NCBI GenBank assembly: GCA_015847255.1
Contig: JADLZK010010478.1
Location: forward strand, 62,001-126,000
From: Hyparrhenia diplandra
Taxonomy: Eukaryota > Streptophyta > Magnoliopsida > Poales > Poaceae
Direction: 5' to 3'
Length of the DNA stretch: 64,000 nt
The notes beneath the pieces are model-generated. The model saw only the letters and a list, made by a program, of their open reading frames with translations. It had not been told where the DNA came from and made no database searches. Position numbers and translations under genes: made by a program. Below are positions 48,251-59,400 of this stretch, piece by piece (position 1 is the first letter of the stretch; each line of letters begins with the position of its first letter).

Positions 48251-49940
48251 TGTTGGCATTTCTTAACGCAATCAAAGGAAACAGTATCAAACCCATCCCC
48301 AATAAGAGCGTCGAAATGCGCGCCGACATTCCCAAGTAAACCACCATGTCGGTGATCCGAAATGGAAATGTCAACGGGATAGATCTTGCCATCTTAGATA
48401 TTCATCCAAAGCGCCACGGATCTATCATTGTAGCATTTCACCCGGAAGTATTCGTGGTATCGTTATTTATATTTTCCCAAAGGAAGGCATGTGATTAGCA
48501 TGGCATCCGAATAGAGGAACATGTGTTTGCTTAGACCAAAATGTTCATAATGAGGGGTAAGCAATAACGGTTCATGGATAGTGTGACACACACTTAAGAA
48601 TCCACCAAGAAAAGGATAAAAAAAAATAGATAAAGAATAAATGAATAATTGAATAACCTAATGGAGTAGTTCTAATGTATCTAGTCATGGCCATACAAAT
48701 GAATAGTTAGAATCATATGCAAACCGATTTAATCATGGTTAGGTCTAGGATAGCGGGGAGACTCCACGGATACCATAATGCCCGATAGGAAGCATTTACG
48801 AACTCCCTCTGAGAACATACGAACGTGGGGGATTTTCAAGGGGACGGTCAAGGCTTGTCACGACCAAGCCGCCTACCCCCTCAACCGTGGCATGCCCTCA
48901 TATCCGCCAGGTGTAAGTAATACCGGGCACCATGCCCGCATATTAGAGCACTACTCTTGTCCCCCGGGATCCCCACTCGTCGAATGGACGGACTAGAACA
49001 AGAGCAAACCCGAAGGAACAACGAACCGATATCCCACCTCTAATCAAGTTAGGCATATGATGATCGATGATGAATCAGTAATGAACATGTCAAGATTATG
49101 ATATGTAAACTATATGCTAGTTCATATACCAACACAAGAACATGAACAAAACTATACTCTAGTTCATAAGTTAGGCCAAGAACATAAATATAAGACTTGC
49201 ACATAGAAGAATGCTCCATAGAGTGGATGTATTACCAAAGCACTTTCTTCTAGGAGACAAGCCCTCCTTATAGCTCTTCTACTCCAAGTGTTAACTAAGA
49301 AAGAATAAAGAAGAAAGAAGAAGAAGAAAGAAGAAGTAGAAGAGAGAGAGGTAGAGGTGGTAGAGAGAGAGAGATTCTTTGGTTTCTTTGGACTCCAAGT
49401 GGTGTGTGTTGAGAGAGGGAGAGAGGGGGCCTACTTATACACTTGGAGGAGGGGCCTAAGTGCTAATTTACATCAAAACCGACCGGTAAACCTTCCTTGT
49501 ATCGCAAACCGACCAACGCAGGCGGGAAACCCCGCTTGGAAAGTGCACGAACCGCCTCCCGAGGCCGGGCCGAACCGCCTCGGGGAGGGTGCGGTCGCAC
49601 ACTGTGTGGTTGCGCGCACCCCCGGGGGCTCGGCCTGGCCCGGGTCTCGGTGGGTGTCGTCTTTTCGCCTCGAAAAGTTGTGGGCGGGCCGTGCTCGCCG
49701 CCCATTTGATGTTTTGGGTCGATTTGCTCTTGGGCTTGGGTTTTCCAATAATGCGCTTTCTCGGAAGGCGTATTTTGGTCGATTTTCCACTTGCTTTTAT
49801 TATAAATCTGCAAAATAAAATACAAGACACTACAAGTGGAATTTATTAGTGATAAAAGTATATGAGTATAAAAGGTTTAATTTTACTCCCTTTATGGTAG
49901 TAAGTTGATTCGAAAAATATGTCGTTGGTTACCGTCAACA
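48251..49940 (-). repeat. Athila-like element, 5' LTR
   Basis: 1690 bp, starts TGTTGGCATTTCTTAACGC and ends ACCGTCAACA. Differences from 42848-44525 are few and are mostly small indels near GC-rich or CAG/CTG words (for example GCAGGGCACC versus ACCGGGCACC), which points to a young insertion. Confidence 0.92.
49431..49440 (-). promoter_or_regulatory. TATA box in the Athila-like 5' LTR
   Basis: Minus strand GTATAAGTAG followed by GCCCCCTCTC, the typical core promoter of this LTR class. Confidence 0.6.
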
Positions 49941-50105
49941 AGGATCATCTCGTAGTTGTGGCCGGCGCCACAAATGCCGGCGTTCAAGAACATTGGTGTT
50001 CCGGGCGGGAGCTCGTGCTCCGAAAGCGGTGGAAACGAAGGCGGAAACGCCATGAGGGTTGATGGAGATGCAGATTGCACACGCGCCCCCTACCGGGCGC
50101 GCCAA
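49941..50105 (-). other. Tat leader and primer binding site
   Basis: A short remnant of the Tat 5' internal region left between the Athila-like insertion and the Tat 5' LTR. On the minus strand the LTR is followed by TTGGCGCGCCCGGTAGGGGG, close to the common grass primer-site/leader string TTGGCGCGCCAGGTAGGGGG. Confidence 0.6.
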
Positions 50106-50283
50106 CCGGCCGGTTTCGAGGAACGGTGGTTGCCTCGTGCCGGCAATAAAGAATTTATAAGCCGTGTGCCTCCTCCCTCGATGGCGTGGCGCAAGATGGA
50201 CACGGGACGCAGCGGTTTATCCCGGTTCAAAGCCAACGGGGCCCTACGTCCAGCGGGGGGTGTGTCTGCTTCGTGTTACCTGT
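50106..50283 (-). repeat. Tat 5' LTR, first piece
   Basis: Aligns with 29789-29965 of the 3' LTR (shared CAATAAAGAATTTATAAGCC). It is interrupted at 50284 by the solo-LTR-like insertion and resumes at 54038. Confidence 0.8.
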
Positions 50284-53200
50284 TGTAACACCCCCGGTGT
50301 TATTTTCACTAAAACATGACATGTCATCATGATCATTGCAAAGCATGCATGATTAGCCTACCCTGTGTTGCATTGAACTAAAATAAGTTTATTTTATGTT
50401 TGGTGTCGTTGTCGGTCGAAAAAAGACGCGAGAGGAATCGGATCCTAAATCTGTTTCCCCCTTTGTCGGAAACCTTAATTTTGAAACTTTGATTTGTCCC
50501 CTTTTCTTTTTATTTCAAAATTTATCAAGAATTTGGGTATGGTTATTAAAGCAAAAGGTAGATTTTTTCAAAGTTGTACAAAGTTGGTATTTTGAGTTTT
50601 CAAAGTTTAGTTCAAAATTTTAAAGCAATTTTGGAATTTCATCAAAACCCTAATTGCCTCTTTTCAATATTTCAAAATCTAAGCATAATTTGAGAAAAAT
50701 TTCAAAAGCTAGTTTGTAGATCTTGTTGAGAGGAACAAAAGTCATGTACAAAGTTTTTCAAGTTGTTACATGATTTTAAAAGTAATTTTGAATTTAAATT
50801 TCAAAAGTTTGAACCGCATTTCAAAAAAGTCATATTTCTGGGCTGAATTTGAAAATCTTCCAATTGTGAAAATTGTAGATCTTGAAAAATTAAGGCAAGT
50901 TGCTTTTTGGAAATTTTTGAGTTTAGTTCAAAATTTGGGAGTAATTTGGAAAATTCAGAATTAGGGTTAGAGGTGAACAAGAAACCGACCACTCTTCCTT
51001 CGGGACACCGGCCGCGTTAACGCGCGCCGTCCACCGGCGAAGGCTGCCGGCGACGCCAACCACCCTGGAGGTGTTCGCGACCCTCCCGGCTACCTCCTCG
51101 ACCTCTTCTTGCCTATAAATAGGCTGTCGTCGCCGCCCGTTTCCTCTTCAAAAAAACCGCCGCCGAACCGGGCGCTTCCCCGCCCGCCGCCGTTCTGCCG
51201 CCGACGAGCCATCTTTCACCCAACCATCTACTCCAAAGCAGCTCCAAGAACTTCCTAACCTCCCTCGGAACCCGGCCGCAACCTCGCTTCGCCGCGGAAT
51301 CGCCGCCGCGACCCCCTTCTTCCCCGCCGGCCGCCGCGCGCCGCCGCCGCGAGCCCGCCGTCGTCGTCATCCTCAGCTCCGGCGGAGCTTTTGCTCACTT
51401 TTCTTCGCGTTTTCCCTCCTTCTCGAAGATGTACAGAACGACTTCGCTTCTCCTCCGGCCGTGCTCCCAAAGACGCCGGAACACCGAGCCCCGAGCCGCC
51501 GCTTCGCCCGTCGTTGCCGACGATCTAGCTCCGCCCGTATCTCCGGCCCAAACCAAGTCATTGTCCTGTGTTCCCGGTGAGTCCCCGGCGCCCCTCCTCC
51601 TCTCCGTTTTCCTTTTAGCCCATCACCGGCGCCGGAACGCGATCGCAATCAGTCGGCGGTGAGCGTGCGCGCCGCCGGTGAGCACACGCAGCGTGACACG
51701 TGAGCGATGTCGGCCGCACATCGTAGCTTCGGGCGGCCCAACACCGCTCACAAGCCGGTTTCGCCATCGTTCACATCAGGCCGCCCGTCTTGTACAAGAA
51801 TAAGGCCATGTACAAGATCGGGCCCGCACAAGAATGTGCCAAGATTCAACCCAAACCCTTTTTCAATTTTGAAATGTTTTATTCAATTTCTTTTATTTGA
51901 ATAGTGTCTCGATTTTCCAAATTTTGTATAAATTCAAATACTAGCTCAAAAATTTGAAAATTTTTGTGTAGTCTTCCCATGGGTATGTCTATCCATGAAA
52001 AATATGAAACTTGAATTTTGAATACTTTTGGCATGATTTAAAAATACAAATTTTAATTGAAAAATGTATCTTTCTTGATTTTTAATAATTGTTTTATTTA
52101 TCCAAAAATCATGAAAATTATTTTGGTACTGTTTTATGACATGATTTACCTGTACAAAAATTTTGAGCTTGTTTTGAGAAAATTAAAATATTTATTATTT
52201 TATGCCCTATTATTTCATGTGTTGAATAAATTGTTTAGTGCTTTATAACTTAGGGTTTTGGGTGAATTTTAGATTGTTTTGTGAACCCTAAACCAAGTCG
52301 TTATCAAGTGGTCCTTGAGAACTCCTTAGGCAATGGTGATGATATCTCGTAGAGTAGTTCAACAAGTTGGTTTTGTTGGATTGCAACTTTATCGTGAAGG
52401 AAAGTTGTACTCAAATGTTTATCGTTTCATGCATCCTCGCGCATCATGTTTATATACACGGCATCATGTAAAGCATATGTTATTCTTTTCGTTTAGTGAA
52501 CGAGGGTGATCGAGAAGTTGTTGATCAAGTCGCCGAGGAAGGCTATTTGGTTGATCCTAGCTCTGAGTACTGCGATCCGTCGTCCGAGTCGGGATATCTC
52601 GTCAATCAAGGCAAGCCCCGGTTCATTTAAACATTTCCTTGTGTTTTACAAAGCTTTATATCACCTTTGCTTTATGCTTTGCATTAGGTGATAGGAGTTG
52701 AGTGACAACCTAATTGATGCATTATCCATCCTTGTTTGTTTTCGATATCTACCTTGATAACCGTTTTTTGGTAAAATGCTTAGAAATGCTTAGCCTGGCT
52801 AAATTAGTTAGACTTTTGAGTCAAAATGTGACAAGTCTCTTATGATAGCCCGAATGGGCGTTGATGAGAAAGGATGCTATATGATGGAACCATCTTTGGG
52901 ATATGGTGTTTAATTTGAGATCGGTCGGGTAATTTGCATTGAGAATGGAGTCTCGGTGTAGTATTTCCGGCTTGTCGGTTAAGGACCGAGGCATGTAGGC
53001 CGTGTAACCGAGACTATGGAACGCACCGCGCCGAGGTCGTTGGACCAATGGCACGCTCTGTCATGGGTGTCGCCCATCACGGTCGAACCTAGTTCGGACA
53101 CATACTCCAGAAGCCCAATCTTGGGGGTGTCAAATCGGAAACGTATAACCGCAAGACCGGGAGTGGAGAGATGGCGGGAGTACATGTTACCCTCGTGGGT

Positions 53201-54037
53201 TAAAGTCCCGGATTGGAGGTGTACGGTATTCTCGGGTGGCGTAGGATGCGATTCCGTTTTTGAGTATCCAAGAAAGGGTTGATATATGCAAGCTTAAGTG
53301 CTACATATGTCGTGGTAGAAAGAACTCCCAATTTGGGTTAATCGATTTCGAAATCGCCCGTGCTTCTCGGATATGGAGACTTGGTTTCCAGCCTTACATT
53401 GTAGTCTAAATAAGAAACTATGAAGAGATGGTTTTGAGATGGAACTTCTACAAGTATATGCTATAGTGTAAGATCACCTAGAGTAGGTGAGAAACTATAT
53501 TGGGATTAAAATGTTGAAAGTAAGGATTCACTACTAGTAAGCTTTTTCGCAAAAAGAGTCCTTGCTTCTTGCTAAGCCTTACCTTGAATCCTATTAGACC
53601 AAAGCATTCTGAGTCTTCTCCTATTTTTTCTTTAGTCGGGTAAGCCTTGTTGAGTACTCCCGTACTCGGGGTTTGTTAACCCTTGTTTGCGGTGTTGACT
53701 CGTCTTTGTTAACCAAGGTTATGTCTGGGGCGACATGATCCGATTGTCTTCTAGTCTACTCGGCTTCCGCAAATTAATTAAGTTAAGTTTACTCAAATGT
53801 AACTTCCTCACATTTTGTAAAATTAATGTTATTATTCTTCCGCACTCTGATCTATATTTTTATAACAAATGTTGTAATGTTGTAGCTACTCCTTTGTTGA
53901 TCTGGTATGAGTGGTGTAATCGGGGTTTCGATGACACTCGACAAGCTTCTTAAGTTATTGGGTGCACCGCACCGCCGTCGAGGTCTTTGAGACAATGACA
54001 AAAAGTGTGGGCCCAAGAATTAGAGGTTCTCGCTACA
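50284..54037 (+). mobile_element. Solo LTR of a long-LTR gypsy element (TGTAACACCC type)
   Basis: A 3.75-kb insertion in the Tat 5' LTR. It opens TGTAACACCCCCGG, the start typical of long LTRs of Tekay/Del (RIRE3-like) chromoviruses, and ends ...CTCGCTACA. An AT-rich first part with poly-Phe/Lys-like TTTCAAAATTT words is followed by a GC-rich promoter zone and an AT-rich remainder. No primer site, coding region or second LTR is present. The flanks read CCTGT on the left and CTCGC on the right where the undisturbed copy has CCTGG, so the target duplication is only approximate. Confidence 0.6.
51114..51122 (+). promoter_or_regulatory. TATA box of the solo LTR
   Basis: TATAAATAG in a C-rich context, followed by a GC-rich CCGCCG leader; orientation plus. 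Confidence 0.6.
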
Positions 54038-55022
54038 CTCGCGCTCAAAGGTGAGCCCGCAGAGGGGTTACAAAGGTCACCGGGGAGAGACGCTGGGTCT
54101 CAAGCCCCACGATCGTGGTTATGGTGGTGGTGGTGTGCGTTTCCTCCGTGTGAATCGGAGTTGAGCTGGCTCGAATCGAATCTCCTCTAATGAGGCATTA
54201 CTCCCCCTTTATAGGAGAAGGAGAGAGATAATGTTTACACCCGGTGGACACCTAGGTGGCTAATTCCGAGGCCGCACCGCCAGCATGCGCCGCCGAGGGG
54301 TCGGGCGGGCTTGGATGTCGCTGACGAAGACACGCGTCCCGATCCGATGGTGGACGTGCCGTCCTCGGGGCGCGGCCCCCGAGGGTCCCGTGGAGGCGCC
54401 CTCACAACCGCATGGCGAGGGCCGGTCCCGTGAGGTCGCCGGCTATGCGTGTCGTGCCCGAGGGTCCGCCCATCGCGGGCGCTTTGACGGTGCGTTTCGG
54501 AAATGCACGCTGTCATCCCGGGTTTCCGTGCCGGGTGGCGTAACATGTCACCGGGTTCGCCTTTGCGTCCCATCGGGCCGATTGGGAAGACGATTCGGCG
54601 GTTCGATTTGATCGGCGTGATCGATGGCACCGGGCGCCGCCGGCCGTGCGATCGCATTGCATGCGGCGGTTTCCTTCCTCCGAACGGAACCTCCCACGCC
54701 CGAGGGTCGGCGACCCTAGACGGCTAGTTGGGCGCTCACCCGAGGATGGAGAGCTGGTCTCCCCGGCGCAGGCGGAGTTTTTGCGCCCGAGGGTGGTGAG
54801 CCAGGCCACCCTGGACGGCGGAGATTTCTCCCGGGCCGGTGAGCTAGGCCGCCCGGACGAAACGTGGAGATGCGTGGTCGAGTCCGAGCCATGGTTTATT
54901 GCCGTCGACGGAACGCCATGGTTCGTTGTTTTGCAAGAGGTCCTTGACCTTGTCCTTCGTGGTGAGCATAATAAGCTCTTGGCGCCGTGGTGATTCCATT
55001 TGGGCCGCTTTTTGTGGGCCGT
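54038..55022 (-). repeat. Tat 5' LTR, second piece
   Basis: Aligns with about 29966-30943 of the 3' LTR (GGTGAGCCCG at the left, TTTGTGGGCCG at the right). It is truncated at 55022 by the next insertion; the missing 0.8 kb should lie beyond the window. Confidence 0.8.
54207..54213 (-). promoter_or_regulatory. TATA box in the Tat 5' LTR
   Basis: Minus strand TATAAAG within CTCCTATAAAGGGGG; the same box is at 30127-30133 in the 3' LTR. Confidence 0.6.
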
Positions 55023-56404
55023 TGTTGGTATTTGTTAACCTACAGGAATATTATGATGGATAATCCGCAAGCGAACGGATACCGGTGAGCACTTCACCCG
55101 GGAATAGGGCTTTAAATATCGAATCCACAGGGAGAAGGTGAGAGAGTATGTTGAGGTGTATAGCTAAATCCGAGTGGCTATAAAACTAGATTAAAAGAGA
55201 GGTAAGGAGTTCCATTAGGAAGGTCTTGTTCTCACTTCAAGTAAATCATTTGCACATTGTTCTTAAGAGGGGTTGTCATGAAGAAACTCTTAATAAAGGG
55301 AATCTACGCTAACAACGCAGGGGCTCCTACGATTTCTATAAGCGGGGCGGTGCGTGACAAAGGACTCAATGGCATTTTGTCACCACCCACGATCGGCCTT
55401 AACAAGTGTCTTCACCCCGGCCTATAGAAGGTATTCGTAATAAGCTAGTCAATCTAAGCACCACGCTTACATTAATCTAACAACTTCAACTCAAGAGCAA
55501 CCAAGAATCAAAGTAATCTTATCAAAGAAATACGAACCTTAAGAACAATAGAGACAATACCACTTACTCGAATGGAAGTCGAACAATCCACAAGATCTCG
55601 AGTTGCGCTCCAATGGCACCAACTCGAGGAGGAAGAAGAAGATGGAGGCGCCGACGGCTCGGGGCCTTCCTTCAACTCCGCCTCAACCGCGCGCTCTAAT
55701 TCTCTCAACTTGAAGCTCTACTCTCAACTCTAATCTAGGGCTTCTAGTTCTACATCTTGTCTAATCTTCTACTTCTAGTTCTTGAACTAGAGCTAAGGCC
55801 GTCGACTAGATTTGGATCGATCCGATATGATGATGAGTTGATCTCGGATGCTTGAAGCCGGGGGCCTAGGGGTCTATATATATGGGTCTTCTTATGTCTC
55901 TTGACTTCAGCAAGCAATATGGTACTAATCTTCATGGGCCTTGACAATGAAGCGATGACCATTGGATCAAACCGACATTATAACGACCGGTTTAGATTGC
56001 GTCTTAGAGGCGGTGGAGGAAGCTTTAGGAGGCGGGGGCAACTTGGTCGCCAAGCGGGCCGATCGGCCAGTTATTGGTTATTGTCGATCGGCCCAGGGTG
56101 GGTCCCACCGGGCCCCGCTGACGCGTCGTGGCTTACGGAGTCTTCTAGATGATGTTTTCTTCGGTGTCAAGTTTCGTTCACGTCGGGAGTAATCCGGAGC
56201 CTTCTAGACTTGTTTCGAGTTGGATTGCGTTGCGTTATGACACATCAATTTCTTTGTTTTTTACGTTAAGTCCCCGCAAATCACAACTTTACCAAAACTC
56301 ATGGAAATCATTAGTAGAAACCCCTAATAAGGTTATCTAATTATATTTTAGTCCTTTTCCATGTTTAGTTGATAATTAAAAGTATGCATTAACAAGTGTC
56401 AACA
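55023..56404 (-). repeat. Left LTR of the non-coding element
   Basis: 1382 bp; TATA-like CTATATATAT at 55874-55883 (minus-strand promoter TATATATAGACCC). Contains one TAAGCACCACGCTTA stem-loop at 55455-55469. Confidence 0.92.
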
Positions 56405-59400
56405 AACTCCCCACACTTAGGCTTTTACTCGCCCTCGATAAAAGGATGGTCTAACTTTTAATGTAACCGTAGTAGAGACAAAGAATGGATCATAATTATA
56501 CTCCATGGTTATACCCGCACCTTGGGATATCGAGCATGAAATGGTTAGAAACAGATCACCTTAAATTCTTAAACCAAGTCACTTGGAGAGATTTTGCATA
56601 AGTTTTGAAAAGAAAACATAGCTCTACTTACTCCTTTGTGATACTCTCAAGTCTCTCAAAGTGTATTATATCCTCACAGTTCATTTATTATATCATATGT
56701 GGAGCTCAAGAACATGTATCACACTTACCTTGTATTTATTGCTGAGTCAACTGTGGATCCATGGAGATAGATGTCATAAGTCATAGATCAAGATGTGCAT
56801 GTGAGTCAAGATTATTATTATCACTTTGCTCTCTCTAGTTGAAAATCGTCTATCTCCCTTTTTGGAACATTTATTTATTTTCCAAGCGAGGTAACCAGCT
56901 ATTTAGTGGAGAGGTGGGTTCTACTCACCCTCGGACACTTGTCCATTTTTACTCTCTTATTTATTAGAGAAGTGGGCCCTACTCACCCTCGGACACTTGT
57001 CCATTATTCTTCTCTTCATTTTTGCCTTTTTCTTTTTTTTTTAGAGGGGGGGGGTTCTCAACCCGTACAACACTTGCTCATTTTCTCCTCTCTCTCACTT
57101 TTCTCTCCACTCTTAGAATTTTGAACATTTGGCTTTTTCATAGCTGTACCTTTTTTAACAATTAAAATTATGGGAGATAGAGATTAAAACTTTTAGAGCA
57201 TGGATACTTTAGTGAAAGCAAAGTGTATGTGATCTTGATCTTAGACTTTAGACAAATTTCAACATGGGTCGTGGTTTTGACAAAGCTCAACACAAGAAAG
57301 CAACAATTAATTAGATATATCTTTAATGATTGCTACGGCTCTATTAGGATGTATCATTGATCACAAAGGAGAAGCATAACTAATGATTTTAATATTTTGA
57401 AATAAATAACTCTCCAAAGACAAGATAAAAGAAAGAGGATCTCATTATTCTAACTTTATTATTTCTCATGTTTTAAGCAATTAAAGCATCCCAACAAGTG
57501 ATGTGTATATGTAGGAATTTAATCATGCAAAACTTTGTTCATGGGTTAACAAGACATTTTTTTTCATATAGGAAAACATACCATAAATGAAAAAAGACTT
57601 ATTTTAATTCGAACGGAAAGTAATTTGTGAAAATTGAAAAGTTTTTAGGAAGCAAACCGAGCGGTGGACGAAGCGGGGGCCTACGTGGGACGAGGTGAGG
57701 GGGGCCGGTCGGCTGGTATATGGGCGGTCGGCCTCCCACCGGACCGTCGGGGGCACGGTTCGTCGCGGCGAAGTCGATGGTTCCGATCTTGGTTCGAATT
57801 TTTTGATTTTGGTCGCGAAAAATTCTGTTTGTCGAGGATCTCCCCCACACTTATTTTACGTTATCTTGCATACAAAGCATGGTGGAGACAAAAACATATC
57901 CGTAAATATATGGAGAATAATTGACTCGCCTTGTGGATGACTTCCATAAGAGCACTTTATTATATAATTCGAATCCTAATATTTAAAGTAAACTAATTTT
58001 AACTAAACCGAACTAACCGAATTAATCGAACTAACTTTAAGACTTAAACGCTAAGACTTATTAACTCTAATCAAAGCAAACATATATAATAACTAGCTAA
58101 TAATTTAAAAGATAGAATAGTGATACCTATCGTGATAAGCGGGGTGCTCTCCCCCCAATTTGGATATTGAAGTAGTCCTTTGATTCGTCCTTGAAATTGT
58201 TCGCCTTCGGGTTCTCCTTAAATGTTCTCCCCGCAAATATTAATTCCGCATATACCCGAAGGAACAAATTCTAGGAACATATTGTGAGCCTTCATGTGCT
58301 CACGTATTTTTTTGATTTCTTACGTAAAAGCGTGGACCTTCATGTGCCCACATATTTTTAGGAATTTTTCTATGCAAAAGAATGATGATGCAAAAACATA
58401 TGAATGCAATATTTTTGGATTTTTATTTTTTATGCCGCCACAACAAGGGGTACTTGCATGGGGCTTAAAAGAAATCCGATGCGTAAAGCAAGAAACATAT
58501 TTTTATGATTTTTTTTTATGCAGGTATAGGAAAGTAAATATGCTAAAGGAAATATGTTAATTTAAATATGCCGCGTAGAAAAATAAATATGCAGATAAAT
58601 ACCGAAGTTACCCTCGGCGAGAGTTTTGAGTACTTACTCCCCATGGCGTGCGTCATCGATGGCATCTCGTGGGAATGTCGTGGTATGCGAAATGGTGCCT
58701 TCAATGATCTCGGCGAGTGGCGTAGAGATGAGGTGGCCGATGGAGATGGTGTTTGTTCGGTTGATGACGCGGGTAGTGGTAGGTCTTCCGAAGGTGTACT
58801 CTTGACGTCCTCTTCGTAGGTGATGCTTTTTCTTCTTCCATGTCGCTTCTTTTCCGGAGGAGACCTTTCTTGGAGTGGCGGTGTGCCGAGTGTTCGGTTG
58901 GTCGGGGCCGGCGAACTTCTTTAATCTTTCTTAATGTCTTCCTTGTTCGTCAACTCCGTTCCAACCGGTCTTGTGATTTTTAGTAGCGTCTCGCGTCTTG
59001 TTCTTCTTGGGTCTTGTGGTGAGGTAGGCAATAGTGGTGGTGTAAGGCCCTCTTGATGGAGTATGGGGATGAATGCTGACCCATTACTCTTGTCAAGTGG
59101 TCTACACCTCCATCATGTCGTGCTCACTTTGATCTTCCTTGGTCACTCTTCAAGTGCATCATCCGCTCTTAATAGCCACTTGGTGATGGCGTTGCCCATG
59201 TTCTTATTTGATTCAATTTGCTTGAAGGAAGATTGGATGGTGGCGGTAGCGGCGTCTTGTTTAGTGTGCATATTTGTAGGTGGGGACTTCCACTTATAGA
59301 AATTGGGGAAGTAAGACTTCTCCTCTTATTGCGCAAAGTGAGTCCACGCTTGCAAAAAGACAAGGTAGAGATCAAGTGCATGGGCTCGTTTGGTGGGAAA

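Larger units (their letters stand above)
42848..49940 (-). mobile_element. Athila-like non-autonomous LTR retrotransposon (gag-protease only)
   Basis: A complete 7.1-kb element on the minus strand: 3' LTR 42848-44525, internal part, 5' LTR 48251-49940, flanked by AGGAT on both sides. Both LTRs run TGTTGGCATT... to ...ACCGTCAACA. The internal 3.7 kb codes for gag and protease of Athila type but has no RT, RNase H or integrase, so movement would need a partner element. It sits in the leader/gag start of the Tat element. Confidence 0.9.
29789..55022 (-). mobile_element. Tat-lineage Ty3/gypsy retrotransposon, nested and incomplete in the window
   Basis: Read on the minus strand: 5' LTR (50106-50283 plus 54038-55022, the rest beyond the window), primer site, gag, protease, RT, RNase H, integrase, an antisense gene, then the 3' LTR (29789-31746). 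The lineage is inferred from the CRNHSYPAKHTLGECK zinc-knuckle-like motif, YVDDIVVKSKK in RT, a second RNase H-like block, and an antisense gene between integrase and 3' LTR. All frames are broken. Later insertions at 42848-49940, 50284-54037 and 55023 onward interrupt it; removing them, the body is about 14 kb. Its target duplication cannot be checked because the right border lies outside. Confidence 0.85.
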
